Shown: one piece after another, positions 28,620 to 39,545 of the stretch
Layout of the letters: each line of letters opens with the position of its first letter
Position numbering within the stretch: the stretch's first letter is position 1
Assembly: GCF_004310865.1 (NCBI RefSeq)
Contig: NZ_SIXI01000005.1
Location: forward strand, 186,001 to 250,000
Origin: Aquabacterium lacunae
Lineage (GTDB): Bacteria > Pseudomonadota > Gammaproteobacteria > Burkholderiales > Burkholderiaceae_C
Direction: 5' to 3'
Length of the DNA stretch: 64,000 nucleotides
Notes under the pieces: model-generated
Told to the model about the DNA's origin: nothing
The model's database searches: none
The model's input: the letters and a program-made list of their open reading frames with translations, nothing else
Program-made: the position numbers and the translations under genes

Positions 28620-29717
28620 TCAGAGGCGCCCCAGCTCCACGTACAACGGGCGGTTGTCGATGCCCGGACGAGGGTCGTCGCCATAGCTCAGCCAGAAGTG
28701 CGTCGAAAACAGCTTCTGGCGTTTGTAGCCGCGGGGCACCTCCAGCAGCGGGTCGTCGTTGCAGACGGCGCAGGCCAGCGCGTCGTACTTCTGGCCGGCG
28801 TTGGCCATGATCCAGTCGATCAGGCCCTGGTAGATGGCTTTGTCATCGCCCGCCACCAGGGTGGTGTGCAGGGTCAGGTAGTTCAGCATGCCGCCCACCG
28901 GGGGCAGCTTGAAGCCACCGAACAGGCCGGCGTACACGTTGTACAGCGGCCTGATCACCTGCATGATGGGCTTCATGCCCACGATGCGCGTCTGCTTGAA
29001 GGCCTTCTGGTTCCAGCCGCCCAGCATGCCCACGATCTGGCCGCCCTTGAACGCCAGCGCGTAGTCACCGATCGAGATGCCCGCGTAGTACGGGTCCTGG
29101 GCCATCATCTTGCTGAAGTCGTAGCAAGGGTAGCCGTTGCGGCGGGGCGCTTCGCGGTCGAAAAAGGCCTGCATGGCCGGTACATCGGCCGCCGTGGCCG
29201 CGCGGATCTCCACGCCCGCCGGGATGCGAGGCGTCAGCTTGCGCGTGTAGATGAAGCTGGTCTCGATGGTGTGGCTCACCCAGTAGTCGAACAGCACACC
29301 GTCGGCGGCCTTGCGGGCGGCGTCCAGCGGCGCGGTGTTGTCCTTGAGCACAATGCCCTGCAGCAGGTCCTGGCCCGTGCGGAACTCTTTTTGCGCAATG
29401 AACAGCTGCGAGGCGATGCCGCGGCGGCGATAGAACGGGTCCACTCGGGTGTCGCCCGAATAGAACACGCGGCGACGTTTGCCGCTGATGTACAGGTCAC
29501 GGCCCGAGATCACGGTCAGGCCGGCCAGCACATCAGGGCGCTCGTCGTCATCGGCCACGGTGATCACGAACTCTTCGCCGATCACGGCGGCCCCGGTGAA
29601 GAAATCGGGCGTGCGCTGGAAGCACATCTCGGCAGGCCCAGGCATGGTGATCTTCGTCACCAGGTCCTGGATCTTGGGGTTGTCGGCCTTGTTGCCCAGC
29701 CGGACCGTGATCGCCAT
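28620..29717 (-). CDS. GNAT-like acyltransferase, probable tandem domains
   Basis: A 365-residue protein with a GNAT fold. The acetyl-CoA loop appears as YRRRGIA at about 96-102, right after the segment SGDTRVD (87-93). A second GNAT-like half begins near residue 170 (VEIRAATAADVPAMQAFF). The start at MAITVRLGN has a good AAGAGGT ribosome-binding site; an in-frame ATG 14 codons upstream is less likely. The SGDT-x-VD segment is shared with the other acyltransferase-like protein of the cassette, so the two are probably related. Placement between a GH3 synthetase and an HlyD/ABC exporter suggests a role in making or modifying an exported acyl compound. The exact substrate is unknown. Confidence 0.75.
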   Translation of the reverse strand: MAITVRLGNKADNPKIQDLVTKITMPGPAEMCFQRTPDFFTGAAVIGEEFVITVADDDERPDVLAGLTVISGRDLYISGKRRRVFYSGDTRVDPFYRRRGIASQLFIAQKEFRTGQDLLQGIVLKDNTAPLDAARKAADGVLFDYWVSHTIETSFIYTRKLTPRIPAGVEIRAATAADVPAMQAFFDREAPRRNGYPCYDFSKMMAQDPYYAGISIGDYALAFKGGQIVGMLGGWNQKAFKQTRIVGMKPIMQVIRPLYNVYAGLFGGFKLPPVGGMLNYLTLHTTLVAGDDKAIYQGLIDWIMANAGQKYDALACAVCNDDPLLEVPRGYKRQKLFSTHFWLSYGDDPRPGIDNRPLYVELGRL

Positions 29718-29781
29718 GGAAACCTCTTGTCGTTCTGCGGAATGTGTACTGCGTCGCAAGGATAGGGGAAGCGTGCCCCGA

Positions 29782-31437
29782 TCAAGCGTCGATCAGCGCC
29801 ACTTGTGGCGCCTTTTGGTCGAGCACGTCACGCAGCACATCGGGGATTGCGCCCTTCCAGTGCCGCAGGGGCTCGATCTTGATGTTGCCTTCGATCATGC
29901 CGCGCAGGCGGCACTGGTCGAGGTAGACCTCGCGCATGTGGGGCAGGGCCACGCAGGCCGCGGCCTGCAGTTGCCCCAGCTCGCGCGCCAGCTTGTAGTG
30001 GAAGCTGCTCATCAGGCCAAGCTCCACTTGGGCTGACAGGCTGTCCTGCAGGGCCTGTGTGTCGACGCCTGCCTGGCACTCCACCAGCAGCACATAGCCG
30101 GGCGTGCGCCCGCGCGATTCGTCCAGGGCCAGCAGGGTCACCGGCATGGCCCGCTGCATCTGCAGGCCATCGAGCACTTCCTGCACGCGGGTGGCGGCGG
30201 TCTTTTCGCCCACCAGGTCCACGCCGTCGTTGCGGCCCAGGAAGGTCAGGCAGGGCACGGTGCCCAAGAAACCGTCCACACGCACCACATCGCTCATCTT
30301 GTAGCGCGCAAAGCCCGAGCCGGTGGTCATGATGGGAATCACTTCCATGCCTTCCTTGAGCTGCCAGCTCGGGATCACCTCACCGGTGTCCACACGCTCG
30401 AACTCGTAGAAGTGGCTGGTGTAGGCCAGCGGAAAGCGCCCACGGAAGGGGAAGGTCACCACGCCCTCGGTGGCCCACAGGCCCTTGCCCTGGAAGCTGG
30501 CATGCGGCAGCAGCTCGCGCAGGCGCTGTGCCCAGGGTGCGGCGGCGGCCGTGTCCCAGGCGCTCACCACGGCCAGCTTGGGCCACAGTTGCTTGAAGAA
30601 GGTGGGGCTGAGCTGCCCGTCCCAGGCGCGCAGCAGGCGGGCGGCACGATCCGACCGTGGGCAGCGGGTGCCGGCCATGCGCGGCTCCCGGGCACCCCAG
30701 GTGCCGGTGGCCAGGCTGTGGGCCAACTCCAGTCGCCATTGCGACATCTGCTCCATGGCGCCCAGCGCGAACGTGGGGCTCCACACCGACAGGAAAGCGA
30801 AGTGTTCGTCGGCGCACAGGTTGGCGATGGTGGCAAACAGCGAATCGTCCGACGTTTCGGCCAGGGCCACGTCTTGCGGCACGGCCTGCGTCAGGTAAGC
30901 CAGCAGGCGCTTGCCGAACGACAGCATCTTCATGTCGTCGTTGATGTCGCCGGCCGTCTGGCTGCGCATCTCGGTCGGGATCCACGACAGCGACCAGTAG
31001 TGCGTGCCATGCATCTGCGCCGGGTACTGGCGGTACAGGTCACCGAACCAGGCCGTGATGACCTCGTCCATCTCGGCCAGGAACATCTTGGAGTACGGGA
31101 TCCACTTCACCGCCGATGTCGAGCCGCTGGTCGGCTGGTAGCGCACTGTGGGCGAGTCGATCAACAGGGCTTCTTTCGAGACGCGCTGGCGCTCGAGCAC
31201 TTCGGCGTAGTCTTTGTAGGTGCTCAGTGGCACGGCCTTGGCGAACTGCTCCCAGGTCCAGTCGGCCTGCAGGCCGCGCTTGCGCCCTTCTGGCGAATTG
31301 GCGGCCGCAGCCAGCCAGCGCGACAGGCGTTCGCGCTGAACCTGTTCCAGTTGGCCCAGTTGCTGCTCGAATCGGCGGCAACCGGGGTTGACGAGCGATC
31401 GAAGGAGCTGGTGGCCGAGGGTGGTGCCGATCCCCAT
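29782..31437 (-). CDS. GH3-family acyl-acid-amide synthetase
   Basis: A 551-residue member of the GH3 auxin-responsive family, adenylating enzymes of the ANL superfamily that join carboxylic acids to amino acids. The three ATP/AMP-binding motifs are visible: TSGSTS (103-108), GLWATEG (319-325) and RYKMSDVV (378-385), followed by GRNDGVDLVGEK. Plant members conjugate auxin or jasmonate to amino acids; bacterial members are little characterised. It begins 2 bases after the first acyltransferase-like gene, so translation is coupled. The acid and amine partners cannot be read from sequence. Confidence 0.88.
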   Translation of the reverse strand: MGIGTTLGHQLLRSLVNPGCRRFEQQLGQLEQVQRERLSRWLAAAANSPEGRKRGLQADWTWEQFAKAVPLSTYKDYAEVLERQRVSKEALLIDSPTVRYQPTSGSTSAVKWIPYSKMFLAEMDEVITAWFGDLYRQYPAQMHGTHYWSLSWIPTEMRSQTAGDINDDMKMLSFGKRLLAYLTQAVPQDVALAETSDDSLFATIANLCADEHFAFLSVWSPTFALGAMEQMSQWRLELAHSLATGTWGAREPRMAGTRCPRSDRAARLLRAWDGQLSPTFFKQLWPKLAVVSAWDTAAAAPWAQRLRELLPHASFQGKGLWATEGVVTFPFRGRFPLAYTSHFYEFERVDTGEVIPSWQLKEGMEVIPIMTTGSGFARYKMSDVVRVDGFLGTVPCLTFLGRNDGVDLVGEKTAATRVQEVLDGLQMQRAMPVTLLALDESRGRTPGYVLLVECQAGVDTQALQDSLSAQVELGLMSSFHYKLARELGQLQAAACVALPHMREVYLDQCRLRGMIEGNIKIEPLRHWKGAIPDVLRDVLDQKAPQVALIDA

Positions 31438-31439
31438 GC

Positions 31440-32315
31440 TCAGGAGGCCTTGCCTGCGTCGAGCGCGTCTTCGCTGTCATTGGCCCAGCGCTGGGCGGGC
31501 GGGGCGGCATTGAGCTTTTGCTCGACCTGCTTGCCCTTGACCTTCTGGCCCAGCACATTGCGCTTGAACCACTTGGCCGGGCGGTGCCACAGCGACAGCA
31601 GGATCGAGTGGTAGTCGAGCGCAGCCAGACACGGCAGCTCGTGGCCCACGCGCCAGCCCGGGTTGACCTGGTCGAAGTAGGCGATGTGCTCGTTGCTGGC
31701 GGCCAGCTCGGGCGTGATGTCGGCCACGTCACCCTTGAGGTGCACGTAGTCGTGACCGAAGTCCAGCACACCTTTTTCCTTGTCGTAGTACTCGGGGAAG
31801 AGCTGCTGGCTGTACGACTCGGTCACATGCTTGTAGAACTCGTCGTTGCCCCAGGGGTCGCCACCGCTGCGGGGATAGAACTTGTACGAGTTGTTGGTCA
31901 TCAAGAGGTACGTCTTGTAGCCCTTGGAGATCAGGAACCAGTACAGCGGGATCCAGGGCGGGCGCACCACGATCTGGCGCACGCAGAATTTGTAGAAGGC
32001 CTTGGCCAGCTCGTTGTTGCCCCAGTAGCGCTTGTCCACGATGGTGTCGCCGCTGAAGATGCCACGCACCTTGCGGCCATCGACCGTCATGTGCATCAGC
32101 ACCTGCGTGGAAAAGCCCACCAGGCGGTCGTCCGACTTGCGCGTCACCATGATCACGCCGGTCTTCTTGCTCAGGTCGCTGATGAAGATGTCCAGCGCCG
32201 TGTTCTCATAGTAGGACTGGTACAGCTCGTACATCTGCTTGATGTGCGTGACCGTCACCCGATCGATCGGGCAATAGAAGGTGCGCGTCTTTTCCTTGGG
32301 GGCAGATGTCGGCAT
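31440..32315 (-). CDS. Acyltransferase-like (divergent GNAT) protein
   Basis: A 291-residue protein, first gene of the cassette. It resembles a GNAT fold: an N-terminal IDRVTVTHIKQMYELYQSYY helix, a beta core with VIMVTRKSDDRLVGFST, then SGDTIVD at 88-94, shared with the GNAT protein two genes downstream. However, the segment that should be the CoA-binding R-x-x-G-x-A loop reads YWGNNELA, so CoA binding may be lost or altered. The C-terminal third (after about 215) is hydrophilic and of unknown role. The start has CCGGAGCC upstream. No closer family is recognised. Confidence 0.7.
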   Translation of the reverse strand: MPTSAPKEKTRTFYCPIDRVTVTHIKQMYELYQSYYENTALDIFISDLSKKTGVIMVTRKSDDRLVGFSTQVLMHMTVDGRKVRGIFSGDTIVDKRYWGNNELAKAFYKFCVRQIVVRPPWIPLYWFLISKGYKTYLLMTNNSYKFYPRSGGDPWGNDEFYKHVTESYSQQLFPEYYDKEKGVLDFGHDYVHLKGDVADITPELAASNEHIAYFDQVNPGWRVGHELPCLAALDYHSILLSLWHRPAKWFKRNVLGQKVKGKQVEQKLNAAPPAQRWANDSEDALDAGKAS

Positions 32316-32606
32316 GGTGAGGCTCCGGGATGTTTGAACGATCGGTCGGCGGCAGCCGGCGACCATCGGACAAAGGGGCTTGCTGCAAACGCAAAATGTT
32401 TCAATACGTTTGTGTGAATGATGCCGCTCACCCCTGGAGGGGGCATGTGGGGCTTGCCCGGGGGGATCCCTCGAACGGGGGGTATGCAATGACACCCCTG
32501 GGGGTTGGTGGCGACAGGCCCAAGGCCTTGTTTCTGCTGGGTGGCCGAAGGGCGCGCCGGCAACGCGTTCTGCGTGACACCCGCGCCTGAGGGGCTGGGA
32601 TCTCAA
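32316..32606. other. Intergenic region between the GH3/ABC cassette and the atp operon
   Basis: Together with the promoter elements listed separately, this is a 388-base divergent gap. Next to the cassette start lies TTGAACGATCGGTC (32334-32347), one arm of a TetR-style palindrome. An AT-rich patch at about 32395-32420 may hold the leftward promoter, but no convincing -35/-10 pair was found. The middle is G/C-rich with short palindromes such as ACCCCTGGGGGT. Short reading frames in it look spurious. Confidence 0.4.
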
Positions 32607-32620
32607 GTCTTCTATAAGAC
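32607..32620. promoter_or_regulatory. Inverted repeat upstream of the atp promoter
   Basis: GTCTT and AAGAC around a 4-base CTAT centre form a symmetrical site immediately upstream of the atp -35 element (about -54 to -41 from the likely start). This is the size and place of a binding site for a dimeric regulator. I cannot name the protein. Confidence 0.4.
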
Positions 32621-32625
32621 AGTGC

Positions 32626-32654
32626 TTGGCGATCTGCGGGGTAGCCCGTATAAT
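32626..32654 (+). promoter_or_regulatory. Sigma-70 promoter of the atp operon
   Basis: TTGGCG (32626-32631), a 17-base spacer and a perfect TATAAT (32649-32654). It is the best promoter match I found in the window and sits about 50 bases before atpI. Transcription would start near 32661. Confidence 0.8.
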
Positions 32655-32703
32655 CTTTAGGTTTTGCCGACACCAAGGTCGGGTTTTTCAATCACTCGCT
32701 GGC

Positions 32704-33198
32704 ATGACGCCTTCAGAACGCAAGCCCTCGGGTGGCTTTGAGGATTCGCAAGATTCCTTGTGGCCCGATGAAAAACCTGATGCCCCGGTGCAGCCGCTGA
32801 CGCGGGATGAGGCGCAAGCCCTCCTTGCTCGCTACCCGACCCTGTCGCCTTGGCGCGTGATCGCCTGGCAACTGGTGGTGGGTGTCCTTGTCGCGCTGCT
32901 GTGGGGTGTGGCGTCTGGTGATCTGGTCGCGGTCAAGTCGTCGCTTTACGGGGCGGCAGTGGCTGTGGTGCCCAACGTGCTCATGGTGCGTGGGGTGTTT
33001 GGGCCCAACGGTGGGCGCAGTGTCGGTGGGTTGCTCGTGTGGGAGCTCATCAAGATCTGCGGCGCCGGCGCCCTGCTGGCGATCTCGCCGGTGGTGGTGC
33101 CAGGCCTGAACTGGGCGGCCATGTTGATCACCATGGTGTTGTGCATGAAGGTCATTGGGGTGGCGCTGCTGATGCAGGGCCGCTTGAAAAAATCTTGA
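32704..33198 (+). CDS. atpI: ATP synthase subunit I
   Basis: A 164-residue small membrane protein at the head of the atp operon. About four hydrophobic segments follow a hydrophilic N-terminus of about 45 residues. AtpI aids assembly of the c-ring in some bacteria. The longer-than-usual hydrophilic start is typical of Burkholderiales AtpI. Start MTPSERKPSG lacks a clear ribosome-binding site. The stop is 17 bases before atpB. Confidence 0.88.
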   Translation: MTPSERKPSGGFEDSQDSLWPDEKPDAPVQPLTRDEAQALLARYPTLSPWRVIAWQLVVGVLVALLWGVASGDLVAVKSSLYGAAVAVVPNVLMVRGVFGPNGGRSVGGLLVWELIKICGAGALLAISPVVVPGLNWAAMLITMVLCMKVIGVALLMQGRLKKS

Positions 33199-33215
33199 AT
33201 TGACGAGAGTTGCTG

Positions 33216-34124
33216 ATGTCTGCTGAAGCTCACGCCGCCGCGCACGCGCCGACCGCGCCCGAATACATCGGGCACCACCTGACCCACCTGCAGTACAACC
33301 TGGTGGGCAAGACCGGCAATCAGAGCCAGATCGTCGACTGGACCTACCTGAACGTCGACTCGCTGTTCTGGTCGATCACCACGGGTCTGCTGGCGGTGTT
33401 CTTCCTGTGGCGTGCTGCCAGCAAGTCCACTTCGGGCGTGCCGGGCCGCTTCCAGGGTCTGGTCGAGATGCTGGTCGAAATGGTCGACACGCAGGCCAAG
33501 GGCATCATCCACAACGCCGCCTCGCGCAAGGCTGTCGCCCCGCTGGCCCTGACCGTGTTCATGTGGATCTTCTTCATGAACGCCATGGACATGATTCCGG
33601 TTGACCTGATCCCCCGCCTGTGGGAAGGTGCCTATGCCGCAGCCGGACACGACCCGCACCACGCTTACATGCGTGTCGTGCCCACCGCCGACCTGTCCAC
33701 CACCCTGGGCCTGTCCATCTCGGTGCTGCTGGTCTGCCTGTACTACAACATGAAGATCAAGGGCGTTGGCGGCTGGATCAAGGAACTGTTCACCGCCCCC
33801 TTCCATGCCCATGGCTTGGCCGCGCTGGCCCTGGCCCCGGCCAACTTCGCCCTGAACCTGGTCGAATTCGGTGCCAAGACCATCTCGCACGGCATGCGAC
33901 TGTTCGGCAACATGTACGCCGGTGAACTGGTGTTCATGCTGATCGCCCTGCTGGGTGCCGCTGTGGGGTCGACCCTCACAGCTGGCGGCGCCGGCCTGTG
34001 GGTCCTGCACCTGTTCGCAGGTTCGGCCTGGGCCATCTTCCACATCATGGTCATTGCCCTGCAAGCATTCATCTTCATGATGCTGACCCTGGTGTACATC
34101 GGTCAGGCCCACGAGGGTCACTGA
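33216..34124 (+). CDS. atpB: ATP synthase F0 subunit a
   Basis: A 302-residue integral membrane subunit of the F0 proton channel. It contains the conserved segment with the essential Arg in [18 protein letters not shown], and a final helix with the [20 protein letters not shown] motif. The ATG preceded by GAGAGT was chosen; an in-frame TTG two codons upstream also exists. It directs protons to the c-ring. Confidence 0.97.
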   Translation: MSAEAHAAAHAPTAPEYIGHHLTHLQYNLVGKTGNQSQIVDWTYLNVDSLFWSITTGLLAVFFLWRAASKSTSGVPGRFQGLVEMLVEMVDTQAKGIIHNAASRKAVAPLALTVFMWIFFMNAMDMIPVDLIPRLWEGAYAAAGHDPHHAYMRVVPTADLSTTLGLSISVLLVCLYYNMKIKGVGGWIKELFTAPFHAHGLAALALAPANFALNLVEFGAKTISHGMRLFGNMYAGELVFMLIALLGAAVGSTLTAGGAGLWVLHLFAGSAWAIFHIMVIALQAFIFMMLTLVYIGQAHEGH

Positions 34125-34171
34125 TCTCGGGTTCTGCCCAAACGTTTTCTCCCTCTCTTTTTCTTCCTTAA

Positions 34172-34453
<282 letters not shown>

Positions 34454-34454
34454 T

Positions 34455-34499
34455 CGGTCCTTCTCGACTGAACAATCCCTGTAACCGAGAAAGGTCCGA
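34455..34499 (+). promoter_or_regulatory. Hairpin burying the atpF ribosome-binding site
   Basis: CGGTCCTTCTCG (34455-34466) can pair with CGAGAAAGGTCCG (34486-34498), with one bulged A and one mismatch. The 3' arm contains AAAGG, the likely ribosome-binding site for the GTG start of atpF. Folding could lower subunit b translation relative to subunit c. Inferred from complementarity only. Confidence 0.5.
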
Positions 34500-34502
34500 G
34501 CC

Positions 34503-34973
34503 GTGAATCTGAACGCAACGCTGTTCGCGCAGATCGTGGTCTTCGGGATCCTCTGGTGGTTCACGATGAAGTTCGTGTGGCCACCGATCACGAAGGCCCT
34601 CGACGAGCGCGCAAGCAAGATCGCTGACGGTCTGGCCGCTGCCGACAAGGCCAAGCTGGAATTGGCGAATGCCAACAAGAGCGTCCAGGAGCAGCTCGCC
34701 CAGTCCCGCGACGAAATCGCTCAACGCCTGGCCGACGCTGAAAAGCGTGCCGCTGCCATCGTTGAAGAAGCCAAGCAGCGCGCTTCGCAAGAAGCCGCCA
34801 AGATCGTGTCCGACGCCAAGGCTGAGGCTGATCAGCTGGCTGTCCAGGCCCGTGAAGCCCTGCGCGAGCAGGTCGCTGGCCTGGCCGTCAAGGGTGCCGA
34901 GCAGATCCTGCGTCGTGAGGTCTCCGCCGAGGTCCACGCCGACCTGCTGAGCCGTCTGAAGTCGGAGCTGTGA
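34503..34973 (+). CDS. atpF: ATP synthase F0 subunit b
   Basis: A 156-residue peripheral stalk subunit with one N-terminal transmembrane helix ([19 protein letters not shown]) and a long charged coiled coil. It starts at GTG, with AAAGG nearby inside a potential hairpin. It ends 2 bases before atpH. It anchors the F1 head to subunit a as a dimer. Confidence 0.97.
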   Translation: MNLNATLFAQIVVFGILWWFTMKFVWPPITKALDERASKIADGLAAADKAKLELANANKSVQEQLAQSRDEIAQRLADAEKRAAAIVEEAKQRASQEAAKIVSDAKAEADQLAVQAREALREQVAGLAVKGAEQILRREVSAEVHADLLSRLKSEL

Positions 34974-34975
34974 TC

Positions 34976-35509
34976 ATGGCCGAGCTTGCCACCATCGCCC
35001 GCCCCTACGCAGACGCGCTCTTCAAGGCCACCCCTGAGGCCGAGCAGGCTGCCTGGGTCGACCAGGTTCGCGCCCTGGCTGTCGTCGCTGCCGACGCACA
35101 GCTGCGCGAATTTGCCGACAACCCCCGTGTCACGCAAGAGCAAGTCTTTGGCGTGGTCACCGGGGCTGCCAAGGTGGTTCTGGCTCCGGTCGTGGCCAAC
35201 TTCCTGCGTACCGTCCTGGAAAACGGTCGTCTGGCGGCTCTGCCGCTGATGGCCGAACAGTACCAAGCACTCGTGCAAGCCCGCCAGGGCGTTGCCGAAG
35301 CCCAGATCTTCAGCGCTTACCCGATCTCTGACGCCCAGGTGTCCGACATCGTGGTGCCGCTGGAAAAGCGCTTCGGTCGCAAGCTGGCTCCGACTGTTCA
35401 GGTTGATCCTGAACTCATCGGTGGTGTGCGCGTGGTCGTCGGCGATGAGGTGCTCGACACTTCCGTCAAGGCCCGCCTGGAACGCATGAAGTCGGCTCTC
35501 CTGGCGTGA
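34976..35509 (+). CDS. atpH: ATP synthase F1 subunit delta
   Basis: A 177-residue delta subunit that joins the peripheral stalk to the top of the alpha/beta hexamer. The N-terminal helical domain begins MAELATIARPYADALF, and the C-terminal segment contains VDPELIGGVRVVVGDEVLD. The start lies 2 bases after the atpF stop, suggesting coupled translation. Confidence 0.96.
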   Translation: MAELATIARPYADALFKATPEAEQAAWVDQVRALAVVAADAQLREFADNPRVTQEQVFGVVTGAAKVVLAPVVANFLRTVLENGRLAALPLMAEQYQALVQARQGVAEAQIFSAYPISDAQVSDIVVPLEKRFGRKLAPTVQVDPELIGGVRVVVGDEVLDTSVKARLERMKSALLA

Positions 35510-35554
35510 TCCGGAGCCCGGCCCGCAACAGACACACTGTCGCTCACAACCCTG

Positions 35555-35609
35555 CCGGTGGCGTGTGCCACCGGTTGTCGTCAACGAGGTTTGCCCAAGG
35601 GCAGCCCTT
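35555..35609 (+). repeat. Two hairpins in the atpH-atpA gap
   Basis: CCGGTGGC/GCCACCGG (35555-35574, GTGT loop) is a perfect 8-bp stem. It is followed by CAAGGGC/GCCCTTG (about 35595-35609), close to the atpA ribosome-binding site. They may protect the mRNA or tune atpA translation. No T-run follows, so they are not intrinsic terminators. Confidence 0.5.
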
Positions 35610-35630
35610 GACCAGCCTGGGAGCTAAGCA

Positions 35631-37184
35631 ATGCAACTGAATCCCGCAGAAATTTCCGAACTGATCAAGAGCCGCATCGAGGGTCTCGGCGCGGCTGCCG
35701 ACATTCGCAACCAAGGTACCGTCATCTCCGTGACCGACGGCATCGTGCGCATCCACGGCTTGTCCGATGCGATGCAAGGCGAAATGCTCGAATTCCCCGC
35801 CAACGCTGCTGGCGTGCCCACTTTTGGTCTGGCCCTGAACCTGGAGCGTGACTCCGTGGGCGCCGTGATCCTGGGTGAGTACGAGCACATCTCCGAAGGC
35901 GACACCGTCAAGTGCACCGGCCGCATCCTGGAAGTGCCCGTGGGCCCCGAACTGGTGGGTCGCGTGGTCAACGCCCTGGGTCAGCCCATCGACGGCAAGG
36001 GCCCGATCGATGCCAAGCTGTCGTCGCCCATCGAGAAAATCGCCCCTGGCGTGATCGCTCGTGAATCGGTGTCGCAGCCCCTGCAGACCGGCATCAAGTC
36101 GATCGACTCGATGGTGCCGATCGGCCGTGGCCAGCGCGAGCTGATCATCGGTGACCGTCAGACCGGCAAGACCGCTGTCGCCATCGACGCCATCATCAAC
36201 CAGAAGGGTCAAGGCGTGACCTGTATCTACGTTGCCATCGGTCAGAAGGCATCGTCGATCAAGAACGTCGTGCGCTCGCTGGAGCAAGCTGGCGCCATGG
36301 AGTACACCATCGTGGTGGCTGCCTCGGCCTCTGACTCGGCTGCCATGCAGTTCGTGTCGGCCTACTCGGGCTGCGCCATGGGCGAATACTTCCGCGACCG
36401 CGGCCAAGACGCCCTGATCGTGTACGACGACCTGTCCAAGCAAGCCGTCGCCTACCGTCAAGTGTCGCTGCTGCTGCGCCGCCCGCCCGGCCGCGAAGCT
36501 TTCCCTGGCGACGTGTTCTACATCCACTCGCGCCTGCTGGAGCGTGCCGCCCGTGTGAACGCCGACTACGTCGAAGCCTTCACCAACGGCGAAGTGAAGG
36601 GCAAGACCGGTTCGCTGACCGCCCTGCCCATCATTGAAACGCAAGCCGGCGACGTGTCCGCTTTCGTTCCGACCAACGTGATCTCGATCACCGACGGTCA
36701 GATCTTCCTGGAAACCAACCTGTTCAACGCAGGCATCCGTCCCGCCATCAACGCCGGTATCTCGGTGTCGCGCGTGGGTGGTGCTGCTCAGACCAAGGTC
36801 ATCAAGGGCCTGTCCGGCGGTATCCGTACCGACCTGGCGCAGTACCGTGAACTGGCGGCTTTCGCCCAGTTCGCCTCCGACCTGGACGCAGCCACCCGCA
36901 AGCAGCTGGACCGCGGTGCCCGTGTGACCGAACTGCTCAAGCAGGCTCAGTACCAGCCCCTGTCGGTGTCGCTGATGGCTGCCACGCTGTTCGCCGTGAA
37001 CAAGGGCTACATGGACGATGTGGACGTCAAGAAGGTTCTGGCCTTCGAAAGCGGCCTGCACCAGTTCCTGAAGACCAGCCACGCTGCCCTGCTGGCCAAG
37101 GTTGAGCAGACCAAGGCCCTGGACAAGGACGCTGAAGCTGAACTGCAAACGGCCGTCGTTGCGTTCAAGAAGACCTTCGCCTAA
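35631..37184 (+). CDS. atpA: ATP synthase F1 subunit alpha
   Basis: The 517-residue regulatory nucleotide-binding subunit of F1. The P-loop GDRQTGKT lies at 174-181, with the [10 protein letters not shown] and [14 protein letters not shown] segments typical of alpha, and the C-terminal helical bundle. GGGAG precedes the start. It follows atpH by about 120 bases that contain two strong hairpins. Confidence 0.98.
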   Translation: MQLNPAEISELIKSRIEGLGAAADIRNQGTVISVTDGIVRIHGLSDAMQGEMLEFPANAAGVPTFGLALNLERDSVGAVILGEYEHISEGDTVKCTGRILEVPVGPELVGRVVNALGQPIDGKGPIDAKLSSPIEKIAPGVIARESVSQPLQTGIKSIDSMVPIGRGQRELIIGDRQTGKTAVAIDAIINQKGQGVTCIYVAIGQKASSIKNVVRSLEQAGAMEYTIVVAASASDSAAMQFVSAYSGCAMGEYFRDRGQDALIVYDDLSKQAVAYRQVSLLLRRPPGREAFPGDVFYIHSRLLERAARVNADYVEAFTNGEVKGKTGSLTALPIIETQAGDVSAFVPTNVISITDGQIFLETNLFNAGIRPAINAGISVSRVGGAAQTKVIKGLSGGIRTDLAQYRELAAFAQFASDLDAATRKQLDRGARVTELLKQAQYQPLSVSLMAATLFAVNKGYMDDVDVKKVLAFESGLHQFLKTSHAALLAKVEQTKALDKDAEAELQTAVVAFKKTFA

Positions 37185-37195
37185 AGGAGCACGCC

Positions 37196-38062
37196 ATGGC
37201 GGCAGGCAAGGAAATACGCAACAAGATCAAGAGCGTCGAGAACACCAAGAAGATCACCAAGGCCATGGAAATGGTCGCGGCTTCGAAGATGCGCAAGGCG
37301 CAGGATCGCATGCGTGCGGCCCGTCCTTACGCTGAAAAGGTGCGCAACATCACGGCCAACCTGTCGGCTGCGATCCCCGAGTACGTTCACCCCTTCATGG
37401 CCGCCAACCCGGCCGGCAAGAAGGTGGGCTTCATCGTGGTGAGCACCGACAAGGGCCTGTGCGGCGGTCTGAACACCAACGTCCTGCGTGCCGTGACCAA
37501 CAAGCTCAAGGAGCTTGAGGGCAACGGCGTGAAGGCTGACGTGGTGGCCATCGGCAACAAGGCAGCTGGCTTCTTCGGTCGGATCAACGCCAACGTCGTG
37601 TCCCAAGTGACCGGCCTGGGCGACACCCCGCACCTGGAAAAGCTGATCGGTCCGGTGAAGGTCCTTCTGGATGCTTACGCCGCCGGTGAACTCAGCGCCG
37701 TCTACCTGTGCTTCACCCGCTTCATCAACACGATGAAGCAGGAGCCCCTGGTGCAGCAGCTGCTGCCCCTGAAGGCCGAAGACCTGAAGGCAGACGCTGG
37801 CCACCAGTGGGAATACATCTACGAGCCCGAGCCGAAGGTCGTCATCGATGACCTGATGATTCGCTACGTGGAAGCGCTGGTGTACCAGGCTGTGGCCGAG
37901 AACATGGCCTCCGAGCAGTCGGCACGCATGGTGGCCATGAAGGCCGCCACCGACAACGCAGGCAATGTGATCAAGGAACTCAAGCTGGTCTACAACAAGA
38001 CCCGCCAGGCCGCGATCACGAAGGAAATCTCCGAGATCGTTGGCGGCGCTGCCGCGGTCTGA
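37196..38062 (+). CDS. atpG: ATP synthase F1 subunit gamma
   Basis: The 288-residue central rotor shaft. It starts with [28 protein letters not shown] and ends with the matching C-terminal helix [14 protein letters not shown], which form the coiled coil inside the hexamer. AAAGGAG precedes the start with good spacing. Confidence 0.98.
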   Translation: MAAGKEIRNKIKSVENTKKITKAMEMVAASKMRKAQDRMRAARPYAEKVRNITANLSAAIPEYVHPFMAANPAGKKVGFIVVSTDKGLCGGLNTNVLRAVTNKLKELEGNGVKADVVAIGNKAAGFFGRINANVVSQVTGLGDTPHLEKLIGPVKVLLDAYAAGELSAVYLCFTRFINTMKQEPLVQQLLPLKAEDLKADAGHQWEYIYEPEPKVVIDDLMIRYVEALVYQAVAENMASEQSARMVAMKAATDNAGNVIKELKLVYNKTRQAAITKEISEIVGGAAAV

Positions 38063-38077
38063 TCTGAATTTTGATGA

Positions 38078-39505
<1,428 letters not shown>

Positions 39506-39545
39506 TCAGCGGCGTCCTGGGCGCGCTGGCTTCGTTGCCTTGCTC

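Noticed and set aside
32330..32590. A short plus-strand frame in the gap upstream of atpI
   Set aside because: There is no ribosome-binding site, the composition is unusual and no homology is apparent; the gap is better read as a divergent regulatory region.
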